This document shows, in pieces, positions 25,718 through 33,358 of a stretch of 64,000 nucleotides of DNA. The stretch covers positions 1-64,000 of the forward strand of contig CAKPDH010000001.1 in NCBI GenBank assembly GCA_934148845.1. The letters run 5' to 3'. The DNA comes from an uncultured Bacilli bacterium (GTDB taxonomy: Bacteria > Bacillota_I > Bacilli_A > RF39 > UBA660). The notes beneath the pieces are model-generated. The model searched no databases and was not told the origin of the DNA. It worked only from the letters and a program-made list of their open reading frames with translations. Numbering within the stretch: the first letter of the stretch is position 1; every line of letters begins with the position of its first letter. Made by a program: the position numbers and the translations under genes.

Positions 25718-25768
25718 AATAATCTCCTTTCATGATATAATATGTAAGGAAGGAAAATAGGTGATAAA

Positions 25769-26866
25769 GTGGACTTAAGAATAAAACAATTAAGTGATAC
25801 TATTGTAAATTATTCTATAAAAGTAAAGAAAAATGATAGAGTATTAATACAATATGAAAGTGTATCTTGTAATCCATTAGTTAAATGTTTAATTAATGAT
25901 ATTTACAAAAATGGTGGTATACCATTTACAAAGTTAATAGATTCAGAACTATCTTCATTAATACTTATGGGCGCAAATAGTAATACTATAGATGAAATGG
26001 TAAAATTAAAAGAATATGAAGTAAATAATTTTGATTGTTATATTAGAATTTGCTATACAGAAAATGAGTATGAAGATTCAAAAATTAACAAGGATATAAG
26101 AAGAGAATTAGGTAAAAAAAGCGAAAAATTAGATGATATTAGAATTAATAAAAGAAGGTGGGTATTATTAAATTATCCATCACAAATAGATGCATATAAG
26201 GCTAAAATGAGATATGATGATTTTTATAATTATGCTCTTGATGTTATGAATGTAAATTACAAGTCTTTATCTGAATATATAGAACCATTAAAAGCTTTAA
26301 TGGAAAAAACAGATAAAGTAAGAATACTTGGTCCAAATACGGATTTAAAATTTAGTATTAAAGGAATGCCTGCAATACCTTGTTGTGGTACTTGCAATAT
26401 ACCAGATGGTGAACTTTACACAGCCCCAGTAAAGGATTCTGTAAATGGTATTATTACATATAATACTAAAAGTCCATATAATGGTAATGTGTTTAATAAT
26501 ATAAGTTTGGAATTTAAGAATGGAAAAATAATTAAAGCAACCACAACAGAACATAATGAATTATTAAATGAAATATTTGATACAGATGAAGGAGCTAGAT
26601 ATGTAGGTGAGTTTTCTTTAGGATTTAATCCTAAAATAACAAGTCCGATGGGTGATATATTATATGATGAAAAAATAATGGGAAGTATTCATTTTACACC
26701 TGGTAGATGCTATGAGGATTGTAATAATGGTAATGTATCTAGTATTCATTGGGATTTAGTTCTTATTCAAACGTTAGAGTATGGCGGTGGAGAAATATAT
26801 TTTGATGATGTTTTAATAAGAAAAGATGGAAAGTTTGTATTAGAAGAGTTAAAAAATTTAAATTAG
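25769..26866 (+). CDS. M29-family metallo-aminopeptidase (AmpS/PepS-like)
   Basis: Protein of 365 residues, somewhat shorter than the usual ~410. It removes N-terminal residues from peptides in the cytosol. Metal ligands can be placed at NIPDGELYTAP (Glu), YVGEFSLGFNP (Glu) and GSIHFTPGRCYEDCNNGN...SIHWDLV (His, Tyr, His, Asp), the M29 set. The start is the GTG at 25769, four bases after AGGTGAT. It is a single-gene unit, divergent from the Gly/Tyr-rich gene. Confidence 0.9.
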   Translation: MDLRIKQLSDTIVNYSIKVKKNDRVLIQYESVSCNPLVKCLINDIYKNGGIPFTKLIDSELSSLILMGANSNTIDEMVKLKEYEVNNFDCYIRICYTENEYEDSKINKDIRRELGKKSEKLDDIRINKRRWVLLNYPSQIDAYKAKMRYDDFYNYALDVMNVNYKSLSEYIEPLKALMEKTDKVRILGPNTDLKFSIKGMPAIPCCGTCNIPDGELYTAPVKDSVNGIITYNTKSPYNGNVFNNISLEFKNGKIIKATTTEHNELLNEIFDTDEGARYVGEFSLGFNPKITSPMGDILYDEKIMGSIHFTPGRCYEDCNNGNVSSIHWDLVLIQTLEYGGGEIYFDDVLIRKDGKFVLEELKNLN

Positions 26867-26888
26867 GAAATAAATAATAACTAAAACA

Positions 26889-26906
26889 TATAATTTTATA
26901 GGTGAT
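26889..26906 (+). promoter_or_regulatory. Promoter fused to GGTGAT start module (NodB-like gene)
   Basis: TATAAT at 26889-26894, GGTGAT at 26901-26906 (offset 12), ATG at 26909 (offset 20). Confidence 0.6.
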
Positions 26907-26908
26907 TT

Positions 26909-27748
26909 ATGAAAAAGATATTTCAAATGATTGGCCTAGTTGTATTAACATGTTTTAGTTTTTTTATTACAGAAAAAACTACTAATGTAGTAAATAATAT
27001 GGATTCTATTATGATAGAAATAAAATCAAATAAAGATAAGTATAGAATAGAGTATGTGGATGCTAGTATTTCTAATAATAAAATAATACCTGGAATAATG
27101 GGTAGAGAAGTAAATATTAATAAAAGTTATAAAAATATGAAACAAAACGGATATTATAGTGATAAATTATATGTATATAATTATACTAAACCTAAAATAA
27201 GTTTAGATTCAAATAAAGATAAATATATAATAAAAGGAAATCCTAAAAAGAGAATGGTAAGCTTAATATTTAAAGTAGACTCAAATACTTTTATAGATGA
27301 CATAATATCTATATTAGATAATTATAATATAAAAGCAACATTTTTTATTAGTTATGATTATTTGATTAATAATGATGATAGGGTCATTAATATAATAAAG
27401 GATGGACATAATGTGTCTCCACTTTTAGATGATTATAGTATTTCTAATTATGAATGGATGAATATGGTAATAAAAAAGGTTAATAAAGAAAAGCATGGAT
27501 TTTGTTATAATGTTAATTATAATGATAGTAATTTAAATGAATGTGCACTTAAAAATAACTATACTATTGTTCCTGTAGAAATAAGTGAAAAAAATCCTTT
27601 TTCAGATGTTAAAGACAAGATAGAACCTGGATCACTTCTTTCATTTAATATTAATTCTTCACTAAAAAAAGAATTGTCTACTATAATAATATATATTAGA
27701 TCGAAAGGATATAATATAGCTAATTTAGAAGAAAATGTTATAGAATAA
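26909..27748 (+). CDS. Secreted NodB-like protein lacking deacetylase catalytic residues
   Basis: Protein of 279 residues with an N-terminal membrane or signal segment (MIGLVVLTCFSFFI). The C-terminal half follows the polysaccharide-deacetylase pattern: a strand, an 'ILDNYNIKATFFIS' helix-strand block and a 'IIKDGHNVS' block. The catalytic motif, normally TFDDG, reads FKVDS, and the metal-binding HSxxH motif reads SPLLD. It is therefore probably catalytically dead and may bind glycan or act as a regulator. It could also be a decaying gene, but the frame is intact. It converges on pyrH and shares a bidirectional terminator with it. Confidence 0.7.
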   Translation: MKKIFQMIGLVVLTCFSFFITEKTTNVVNNMDSIMIEIKSNKDKYRIEYVDASISNNKIIPGIMGREVNINKSYKNMKQNGYYSDKLYVYNYTKPKISLDSNKDKYIIKGNPKKRMVSLIFKVDSNTFIDDIISILDNYNIKATFFISYDYLINNDDRVINIIKDGHNVSPLLDDYSISNYEWMNMVIKKVNKEKHGFCYNVNYNDSNLNECALKNNYTIVPVEISEKNPFSDVKDKIEPGSLLSFNINSSLKKELSTIIIYIRSKGYNIANLEENVIE

Positions 27749-27784
27749 AAGATTGGAACTATTTAACTAAAGTTCCAATCTTTT
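27747..27784. terminator. Bidirectional terminator between the NodB-like gene and pyrH
   Basis: Perfect 14-bp stem AAAAGATTGGAACT / AGTTCCAATCTTTT with a 10-base loop. A on one side and T on the other serve both strands; it overlaps the pyrH stop codon. Confidence 0.92.
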
Positions 27785-28454
27785 CACCACTTATAGCTTT
27801 TAACAAGTTACCTTTTTTATTAACATTAAATACTAATATCGGAATATTATTGTCCATACATAATGAAGTAGCAGTAGAATCCATAACATTTAATTTATTA
27901 TTTAAAACATCTAAGTATGATATTTCTGAGTACATAGTAGCATTTTCATTTAGCTTAGGATCACTTGTATATATTCCATCTACATTTGTAGCTTTTAAAA
28001 TTATATCAGCATTAATCTCGGCTGCTCTTAGGGCTGCTGCTGTATCAGTTGAGAAAAAAGGCTTACCAGTCCCACAACCAAAAATAACTATTCTATCTTT
28101 TTCTAAATGCCTTATGGCTCTATTTCTAATATAAAATTCTGCAATTTCTCGCATTTCAATTCCTGTTTGTACTCTTGACTCTATATTTAATTGTGTAAAT
28201 CCAGAATTAAGAGCTAAAGCATTCATTGTAGTAGCAAGCATACCAATGTGATCTGAAATACAAGAATCCATATTTTTATGAGTTCTTCCTCTCCAAATAT
28301 TTCCACCGCCAACAACGATTGCAATTTCGACGCCTAATTTTTTGCATTCTTTGATTTCTTCACATATTTTTAAAACTGAATCAAAATCAATACCTTTATT
28401 ATCAAGTGAAAGTACTTCACCACTTAATTTAAGTAAAACTCTTTTATATTTCAT
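27759..28454 (-). CDS. pyrH: Uridylate kinase (UMP kinase)
   Basis: Amino-acid-kinase-fold enzyme of 231 residues that phosphorylates UMP to UDP. Family blocks are KRVLLKLSGEVLS, VGGGNIWRG, DHIGMLATTMNALAL, IFGCGTGKPFFSTDTAAALRA and KATNVDGIYTSDP. The ATG at 28454 follows GGAGGT; the longer ORF start is rejected. In many Bacilli pyrH sits between tsf and frr; here it is alone on the minus strand, divergent from secE. The gap to secE (about 170 bases) holds promoters for both directions. Confidence 0.96.
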   Translation of the reverse strand: MKYKRVLLKLSGEVLSLDNKGIDFDSVLKICEEIKECKKLGVEIAIVVGGGNIWRGRTHKNMDSCISDHIGMLATTMNALALNSGFTQLNIESRVQTGIEMREIAEFYIRNRAIRHLEKDRIVIFGCGTGKPFFSTDTAAALRAAEINADIILKATNVDGIYTSDPKLNENATMYSEISYLDVLNNKLNVMDSTATSLCMDNNIPILVFNVNKKGNLLKAISGEKIGTLVK

Positions 28455-28546
28455 AAATACCTCCAATTTTATTTTATCAAAAAAAGTTATTTCAAACAAT
28501 ATCTAACTAAATTAAGACGTAAAATATAAAAAATAATTTAATAATA

Positions 28547-28575
28547 TTGACATAATTATTAAGTTGTGTTAGTAT
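28547..28575 (+). promoter_or_regulatory. Promoter of secE-nusG
   Basis: TTGACA (28547-28552), 17-base spacer, TAGTAT (28570-28575). A short ACAC-AGACG-GTGT hairpin and TTTTT follow at about 28583-28600 and could act as a weak attenuator. Confidence 0.75.
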
Positions 28576-28626
28576 TTAATTAGACACAGACGGTGTTTTT
28601 ATTTTAAATAAATAGAAGGTGTATAT

Positions 28627-28806
28627 ATGAAAAGTATTGCAAGATTCTTTGTAAGTGTAAAAAAAGAAATGAAAAAAGTTAGATGGCCTAAAAAGAAAGA
28701 AATGATTACATTTTCTTTCGCAACTATATTAATTATTGGATTCTTTATGGTATATTTTTCTTGTATAGATGGTATACTTAGTGCGATTGTGAAGGTGTTT
28801 AGTTAA
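28627..28806 (+). CDS. secE: Preprotein translocase subunit SecE
   Basis: A 59-residue protein. MKKVRWPKKKEM is the conserved amphipathic helix of SecE, followed by one membrane span (FATILIIGFFMVYF). SecE clamps SecY in the Sec channel. GAAGGTG precedes the ATG. The stop codon overlaps the nusG start (TAATG). The order secE-nusG-rplK is conserved in bacteria, but here a lysozyme operon has been inserted between nusG and rplK. No rpmG gene precedes it. Confidence 0.93.
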   Translation: MKSIARFFVSVKKEMKKVRWPKKKEMITFSFATILIIGFFMVYFSCIDGILSAIVKVFS

Positions 28807-29339
28807 TGGAAAAAGAATGGTATGTTGTTAATACTTATTCAGGTCATGAGAATAAGGTAAAAGAAAAACTAGAAATGAGAGCCTCATCCATGGGAATGGA
28901 AGACTATATCTTTCGTGTAGTTGTACCGTCACAAAAAGAAATAGTTGTAAAAAATGGCAAAGAAACAGAAAAAGATTCTAAAATGTTCCCAGGATATATT
29001 TTAGTTGAAATGATTATGACTGATGAAGCTTGGTTTGTTGTTCGTAATACTCCAGGTGTTACTGGATTTATAGGTTCAAGTGGTAAAGGAGCAAAACCAT
29101 TCCCACTTACAAAAATGGAAGTTGATAAAATCCTTGGAAATATGGGAATGAGCAGAATTGATGTAGTTAATGAAATTAACGAAGGAGATACTGTTAAGGT
29201 AATAAGTGGTGCTTTTGCAAATATGTTTGGTAAAGTTAAACAAATTGATATGGCTAATCAAAAGATAGAAGTAGCGCTTGATTTATTTGGACAAGAAACT
29301 ATTGTTGAAGTATTATTTAATGAAATAGAAAAAGCATAA
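28806..29339 (+). CDS. nusG: Transcription termination/antitermination factor NusG
   Basis: Protein of 177 residues with an NGN domain (KEWYVVNTYSGHENKVKEKL, FPGYILVEMIM, WFVVRNTPGVTGFIGS) and a C-terminal KOW domain (EGDTVKVISGAFANMFGKV). It binds RNA polymerase at the clamp and modulates pausing and termination. It is translationally coupled to secE. A terminator follows, so nusG and rplK are separate units here. Confidence 0.97.
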   Translation: MEKEWYVVNTYSGHENKVKEKLEMRASSMGMEDYIFRVVVPSQKEIVVKNGKETEKDSKMFPGYILVEMIMTDEAWFVVRNTPGVTGFIGSSGKGAKPFPLTKMEVDKILGNMGMSRIDVVNEINEGDTVKVISGAFANMFGKVKQIDMANQKIEVALDLFGQETIVEVLFNEIEKA

Positions 29340-29356
29340 TTAATAATATAGTAAAG

Positions 29357-29384
29357 AAAGACTATCATAAATTGTCTTTTTTTT
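29357..29384 (+). terminator. Terminator after nusG
   Basis: AAAGAC, 11-base loop, GTCTTT, then a T run that abuts the next -10 box. Confidence 0.75.
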
Positions 29385-29385
29385 G

Positions 29386-29403
29386 TATAATTAATATGGT
29401 GAA
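29386..29403 (+). promoter_or_regulatory. Promoter fused to GGTGA start module (GH25 gene)
   Basis: TATAAT at 29386-29391, GGTGAA at 29398-29403 (offset 12), ATG at 29407 (offset 21). Confidence 0.65.
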
Positions 29404-29406
29404 TTT

Positions 29407-30600
29407 ATGAAATTAAAGAATATAATTAAGTTTATAGTAATATTTATATTAATTATGCTTATTTTAATAATATCTTATAATATTTATGAGAATTATAAAA
29501 TAAAACATGCAAAGATACTAGTGGAACTTAATTCAGAATTAACTATACCATATAAAAGTGATGTGAAAGTATCGGATTTTATTAAAAGTATAAATGGAAA
29601 ATATGATGATTTTAAAATTGATACTAGTAGTCTTGGAGTTAAAGAAATAAATCTTTCATACATTAATGATGATTCTATAAAAGTATCATATAAATTTAAT
29701 ATTGAGGTTAAAGATGTAACCCCACCGTTTATAATGCTTTCAGATAATTATAGTGTTTATGTAAATAGTCCAGATACTCTTATAGATGATATATTATGTG
29801 GTGATGATTTAACAGATGAGCCAAAATGTATAATAGAAGGATATTATGACCTAAATACTATTAGTAGTTATCCATTATCTTTTATTGCGACTGATAATTA
29901 TAATAATAAAACAGTAAAAAAATTTAATCTATTAGTAAAGCAAAAAGAAAATAAAAAAACTTATAATAATACTTATACTGATTTTAATGATGTATATAAA
30001 ATACATAAAACTGATAAAACTAAGATAGGACTTGATATATCCAAATATCAGGGTAATATAGATTTTAATAAAATTAAATCTTTAGGAGTGTCTTTTGTTA
30101 TGATTAGAGTTGGTACTAGAGATATTAATAATAATTTTGTATTAGATCCTAAATTTAAACAAAATATAGAAGGAGCTTTATCTGCCTCGTTAGATGTTGG
30201 TATATATTTTTATTCATATGCAAGCAACTTAGAAGAGGCAAGAGAAGATGCAAGATGGGTTATAAAAAATATAGAAGGTTATAAGATAACATTACCTGTT
30301 GCATTTGACTGGGAAGATTTTAAATCGTTTAATAGTTATAAAGTAAGTTTTAATAAACTAACAAATATAGCTTATGCATATTTAGATGAGCTTAAAACAA
30401 ACGGATATGATGCTATGCTTTATGGTAGCAAGTATTATTTAGAATATATATGGCAAAATGATAAATATGATACTTGGCTTGCTCATTATATAGATAAAAC
30501 TACATATAAAGGAAAATATAAAATGTGGCAAATGTGTTCTAATGGTAAAATAGATGGAATAGATGGTTATGTAGACATAGATATTTTATATGAAAATTAA
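29407..30600 (+). CDS. Membrane-anchored GH25 lysozyme
   Basis: Protein of 397 residues: an N-terminal membrane anchor (FIVIFILIMLILIISY), an extracytoplasmic region of about 170 residues with two beta-rich Ig-like or bacterial 'PKD-like' segments (VELNSELTIPYKSDVKVSDF; DVTPPFIMLSDNYSVYV), and a GH25 muramidase domain. The domain begins KIGLDISKYQGNIDF and has the catalytic acids in AFDWEDF. It cleaves the glycan strand of peptidoglycan. As a surface-anchored enzyme with a GH25 domain it is likely to act in cell-wall turnover. It interrupts the usual nusG-rplK order and is followed by a small membrane protein. Confidence 0.9.
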   Translation: MKLKNIIKFIVIFILIMLILIISYNIYENYKIKHAKILVELNSELTIPYKSDVKVSDFIKSINGKYDDFKIDTSSLGVKEINLSYINDDSIKVSYKFNIEVKDVTPPFIMLSDNYSVYVNSPDTLIDDILCGDDLTDEPKCIIEGYYDLNTISSYPLSFIATDNYNNKTVKKFNLLVKQKENKKTYNNTYTDFNDVYKIHKTDKTKIGLDISKYQGNIDFNKIKSLGVSFVMIRVGTRDINNNFVLDPKFKQNIEGALSASLDVGIYFYSYASNLEEAREDARWVIKNIEGYKITLPVAFDWEDFKSFNSYKVSFNKLTNIAYAYLDELKTNGYDAMLYGSKYYLEYIWQNDKYDTWLAHYIDKTTYKGKYKMWQMCSNGKIDGIDGYVDIDILYEN

Positions 30601-30610
30601 GGAGAATAAA

Positions 30611-30880
30611 ATGAAAAAATTAAAAATGATATTTATTACTATAGTACTTTTGTTAGCTTTTAACGTAAACACTGTGTTTGGCGTAGAAAATAATAAAAAG
30701 GAAATAATTTCAGAACAGGATATTAGGCAAGTTATATCTATAGAAGATAATTATAGTACGAAGATGGATAAAAAAACATTAATTATAAAAATATCTTTAA
30801 CGGTATTAGTTATATTAATAGTAACAATTATACTTATTTTTCTAAATAAGAAAAAAAATAAAAAAGTGTTTACAAAATAA
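30611..30880 (+). CDS. Small secreted, C-terminally anchored protein of unknown function
   Basis: Protein of 89 residues. It has a signal peptide (MIFITIVLLLAFNVNTVFG), a short acidic ectodomain (about 35 residues), then a membrane helix (IIKISLTVLVILIVTIILIFL) and a basic cytoplasmic tail (NKKKNKK). The ATG at 30611 follows AAGGAG and is preferred to the ATG at 30590, which overlaps the upstream gene. It is probably co-transcribed with the lysozyme. No family is recognised. Confidence 0.65.
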   Translation: MKKLKMIFITIVLLLAFNVNTVFGVENNKKEIISEQDIRQVISIEDNYSTKMDKKTLIIKISLTVLVILIVTIILIFLNKKKNKKVFTK

Positions 30881-30897
30881 AAAAAATATGTTATATT
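30869..30897 (+). promoter_or_regulatory. Promoter of rplK
   Basis: TTTACA (30869-30874), 17-base spacer, TATATT (30892-30897). It overlaps the stop codon of the preceding gene. Confidence 0.7.
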
Positions 30898-30904
30898 TAT
30901 AAGG

Positions 30905-30926
30905 CTATATGTTTATATAGTTTTTT
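30905..30926 (+). terminator. Hairpin plus T run at the start of the rplK leader
   Basis: CTATAT, loop GTTT, ATATAG, then TTTTTT. It ends the preceding operon, or attenuates the rplK transcript if that starts near 30904. Confidence 0.6.
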
Positions 30927-31000
30927 GTGGGAGCTAATTGCTAGATTATTCTAGGAAGCGGAGCATTTGGACCACAACGAAAAGCGAAAATTAATAGGAG
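30925..31000 (+). promoter_or_regulatory. Structured rplK leader (candidate ribosomal-protein autoregulatory site)
   Basis: TTGTGG (30925-30930) pairs with CCACAA (30972-30977), enclosing GGGAGC, a CTAG-ATTATT-CTAG hairpin and GCGGAGC. Firmicutes rplK leaders often carry a GUGGGAG...CCAC stem, and in other bacteria the L11 operon is repressed by L1. An L1 target here is an inference. Confidence 0.45.
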
Positions 31001-31009
31001 GTGTTTTTC

Positions 31010-31432
31010 GTGGCACAATTAGTAAAAGAAATTAAATTACAAATTCCAGCAGGAAAAGCAACACCAGCTCCTCCAGTAGGAACTGTATTAGGTCCAGCAG
31101 GAATTAATTTACAAGAATTCTGTACAAAATATAATGATGCAACTAAAGATAGAATTGGAGATATATTACCAGTAGTAATTTCTATATATGATGATAGAAG
31201 TTTTACATTCGTAATTAAAACTCCACCAACAGCATTCTTAATAAAGAAGATCTGTAATGTTAAAAAAGGTTCAACAAAAGGATCTAAGGAAATTGTCGGT
31301 ACAATGAGTCAAGCTCAATTAAAAGAAATAGCTGAAATTAAATTACCAGATTTAAATTGCTATTCAATAGAAGAAGCTATGAGTATTGTAAAAGGTACTG
31401 CCGAGAATATGGGCGTTAAGGTAGAAGAATAA
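31010..31432 (+). CDS. rplK: 50S ribosomal protein L11
   Basis: Protein of 140 residues. It shows the conserved N-terminal domain KLQIPAGKATPAPPVGTVLGPAGINLQEF and the rRNA-binding C-terminal domain (KGSTKGSKEIVGTMSQAQLKEIAEIK, ending ENMGVKVE). The start is the GTG at 31010, seven bases after GGAGGTG; an in-frame GTG at 31001 lies within that site and is rejected. L11 forms part of the factor-binding centre and is the target of thiopeptides. It is followed by rplA. Confidence 0.97.
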   Translation: MAQLVKEIKLQIPAGKATPAPPVGTVLGPAGINLQEFCTKYNDATKDRIGDILPVVISIYDDRSFTFVIKTPPTAFLIKKICNVKKGSTKGSKEIVGTMSQAQLKEIAEIKLPDLNCYSIEEAMSIVKGTAENMGVKVEE

Positions 31433-31518
31433 TTATATAATTAAATTGATATAATATTGACAAGAATTCCGCTTTTCATAGTCAATAAATTATCAAAAAA
31501 TAAATAAAGGAGGTAATT

Positions 31519-32214
31519 ATGAAAAGAGGAAAGAAATATTTAGAGGCTGCTAGTAAGGTAGAAAAAGGTAAAGCTTATTCTATAACTGATGCAGTAAAAT
31601 TATTAAAAGATACTAAAGTAGCTAACTTTGATGAATCAGTAGAATTAGTATTAAGATTAAATCTAGATACTAAAAAAGCTGATCAACAATTAAGAGGAGC
31701 TACAGTTCTTCCAAATGGTATTGGAAAAACTAAGAAGGTTTTAGTAATTGCAAGAGGAGCAAAAGCTACTGAAGCGAAAGAGGCTCAAGCTGATTATGTT
31801 GGCGATGTTGATATGATAGATAAAATATCAAACGAAGGTTGGTTTGATTTTGATACTATGATAGCTACTCCAGATATGATGCCTGCTTTAGGTAAAATTG
31901 GACGTATTTTAGGACCTAAAGGTTTAATGCCAAATCCAAAGACTGGTACAGTTACTATGGATGTTGCTAAAGCTGTAAGTGATGTTAAAAAAGGTCGTGT
32001 TGAGTATAGAACTGATTCTTTTGGAAACGTTGCAGTATTAGTTGGTAAAGTGTCTTTTGATGAAGATAAATTAGTAGAAAACATAAGTTCTTTTGTATCA
32101 TTGATTAATAAGACTAAACCTAGTGCAGTAAAAGGAAAATATATTTTAAATATAGCAATTTCAACTACAATGGGTCCTGGTATTAAAGTTGATGCAAATA
32201 GTTTTGAAAATTAG
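31519..32214 (+). CDS. rplA: 50S ribosomal protein L1
   Basis: Protein of 231 residues, full length. Signature FDTMIATPDMMPALGKIGRILGPKGLMPNPKTGTV is intact, with YSITDAVKLLK at the N-terminus and STTMGPGIKVD at the C-terminus. AAGGAGG precedes the ATG. The 86-base gap after rplK contains an ATTGAC/GTCAAT inverted repeat (about 31457-31491), which may mark an RNA structure between the two cistrons. It shares the L11-L1 operon with rplK. Confidence 0.97.
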   Translation: MKRGKKYLEAASKVEKGKAYSITDAVKLLKDTKVANFDESVELVLRLNLDTKKADQQLRGATVLPNGIGKTKKVLVIARGAKATEAKEAQADYVGDVDMIDKISNEGWFDFDTMIATPDMMPALGKIGRILGPKGLMPNPKTGTVTMDVAKAVSDVKKGRVEYRTDSFGNVAVLVGKVSFDEDKLVENISSFVSLINKTKPSAVKGKYILNIAISTTMGPGIKVDANSFEN

Positions 32215-32216
32215 TA

Positions 32217-32245
32217 TTTACAAACATAATAAACTGTGATATAAT
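32217..32245 (+). promoter_or_regulatory. Promoter of rplJ-rplL
   Basis: TTTACA (32217-32222), 17-base spacer, TATAAT (32240-32245). Confidence 0.8.
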
Positions 32246-32251
32246 CAGTTT

Positions 32252-32372
32252 GTTGGAAAGATAGTACCGTAGACAGTAGGGGAGAAATCTTAATAATCCT
32301 ACCGAGGAACTTGTTTATAAAGTTCAATTCCCTACGGTTAGTAGGGAATTTTTTAATCGGTCTAAAAGATTA
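32252..32372 (+). ncRNA. L10 leader with intrinsic attenuator
   Basis: Sequence and position match the Firmicutes L10 leader, which is bound by the L10(L12)4 complex. The segment GTAGACAGTAGGGGAG ... TCCTACCGAGGAAC carries the kink-turn-like L10 binding region, and the 3' part can fold into the terminator at 32326. Excess L10-L12 complex should favour termination, so the operon is autoregulated. Confidence 0.75.
32326..32356 (+). terminator. Attenuator in the L10 leader
   Basis: Perfect 10-bp stem AATTCCCTAC / GTAGGGAATT, 5-base loop, then TTTT; it lies upstream of rplJ, so read-through must be regulated. Confidence 0.85.
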
Positions 32373-32383
32373 GGAGGTGTTTT

Positions 32384-32875
32384 ATGGCAAATCCAAAAAT
32401 ATTAGCTGGTAAGCAATCAATTATTGATGAAATAACTAATAATGTTAAAGAATCTAGTTCATTTATATTTTTAGATAATAATGGTCTAACTGTAAGTGAA
32501 ACTATGGAACTTAGAAGAAAACTTAGAGAGTCTGATTCAGAGCTTAAAATCTATAAGAATACTTTAGTAGCACGTGCTTTAAAAGAATTAAATATAGATG
32601 TAGAAAGCGAACTTAATGGGCCAAAGGTTGTTGCTTTTGGTAAAGACATCATTGAACCAATTAAAATAGTTAATGATTTTTCTAAAAAACACGATAAACT
32701 TGTTATGAAGATTGGTATCGTAGATGGTAAGGTAACAGAATTAGATGAACTAAAGAAATTAGCAACTATTCCATCAAGAGAAGGTTTACTTACAATGTTT
32801 GCAAGTGGATTACTTGCTATTCCAAAAGACTTTGCAATTTGCTTAGATTTACATAGTAAAAATTTAGAAGGTTAA
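32384..32875 (+). CDS. rplJ: 50S ribosomal protein L10
   Basis: Protein of 163 residues. It anchors the L7/L12 stalk. KQSIIDEITNNVKESSSFIFLDNNGLTVSETMELRRKLRES, then LKIYKNTLVARAL, are conserved. TIPSREGLLTMFASGL is the region before the C-terminal L7/L12-binding helix. AGGAGGTG precedes the ATG. Expression is likely autoregulated through the L10 leader. rplL follows after 26 bases. Confidence 0.97.
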   Translation: MANPKILAGKQSIIDEITNNVKESSSFIFLDNNGLTVSETMELRRKLRESDSELKIYKNTLVARALKELNIDVESELNGPKVVAFGKDIIEPIKIVNDFSKKHDKLVMKIGIVDGKVTELDELKKLATIPSREGLLTMFASGLLAIPKDFAICLDLHSKNLEG

Positions 32876-32901
32876 TTATATATTGAAAGGAGAGATAAAT
32901 T

Positions 32902-33270
32902 ATGGCAAAATTAAGTGCAAAAGAAATTATTGATTCACTAAAAGAAATGACTCTTTTAGAGATTAAAGAAGTAGTAGATTTAATGAAAGAAGAATTTGGT
33001 GTTGATCCAAGTGCTGTAGCTGTAGCTGCACCAGTAGCAAGCGATGCTAAAGAAGAAGGACCAAGTACTGTTGATGTAGTACTTGCAAGTGCTGGTGGAA
33101 ACAAAATCGCAGTTATTAAATTAATTAAAGAAATAACTGGATTAGGTTTAGGAGATTCTAAAGCTATAGCTGATAACGGTGGAGTTATTAAAGAAAAAGT
33201 TTCTGCAAGTGATGCTGAAGAAATGAAAGCTAAATTTGAAGAAGCTGGCGCTACTATTGAATTAAAATAA
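32902..33270 (+). CDS. rplL: 50S ribosomal protein L7/L12
   Basis: Protein of 122 residues. The N-terminal dimerisation helices (SAKEIIDSLKEMTLLEIKEVVDLMKEEFGV), the Ala-rich hinge and the C-terminal domain (NKIAVIKLIKEITGLGLGDSKAIADNGGVIKEKVS) are all typical. It recruits translation factors to the ribosome. AAAGGAGAG precedes the ATG. It is co-transcribed with rplJ; a hairpin at 33288-33314 follows. Confidence 0.97.
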   Translation: MAKLSAKEIIDSLKEMTLLEIKEVVDLMKEEFGVDPSAVAVAAPVASDAKEEGPSTVDVVLASAGGNKIAVIKLIKEITGLGLGDSKAIADNGGVIKEKVSASDAEEMKAKFEEAGATIELK

Positions 33271-33287
33271 TTAATTTATAATGGTCT

Positions 33288-33314
33288 AAGCCTGTACTTT
33301 TATAGTATGGGCTT
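33288..33314 (+). other. Hairpin between rplL and rsmC
   Basis: AAGCCTGTACT paired with AGTATGGGCTT (G-U pairs included). Only a short TTT follows, so it is either a weak terminator or a processing site in the rplL-rsmC-rpoB region. Confidence 0.4.
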
Positions 33315-33358
33315 TCGACGTATCTTGATTATAATTAATTAGTAAGGAAAGTGATAAA

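Noticed and set aside
32215..32383. Unassigned intergenic region before rplJ
   Set aside because: It is the L10 leader with its attenuator, not a novel element.
33288..33314. Firm terminator call for the hairpin after rplL
   Set aside because: T run too short and G-U pairs in the stem; kept as an unclassified hairpin.
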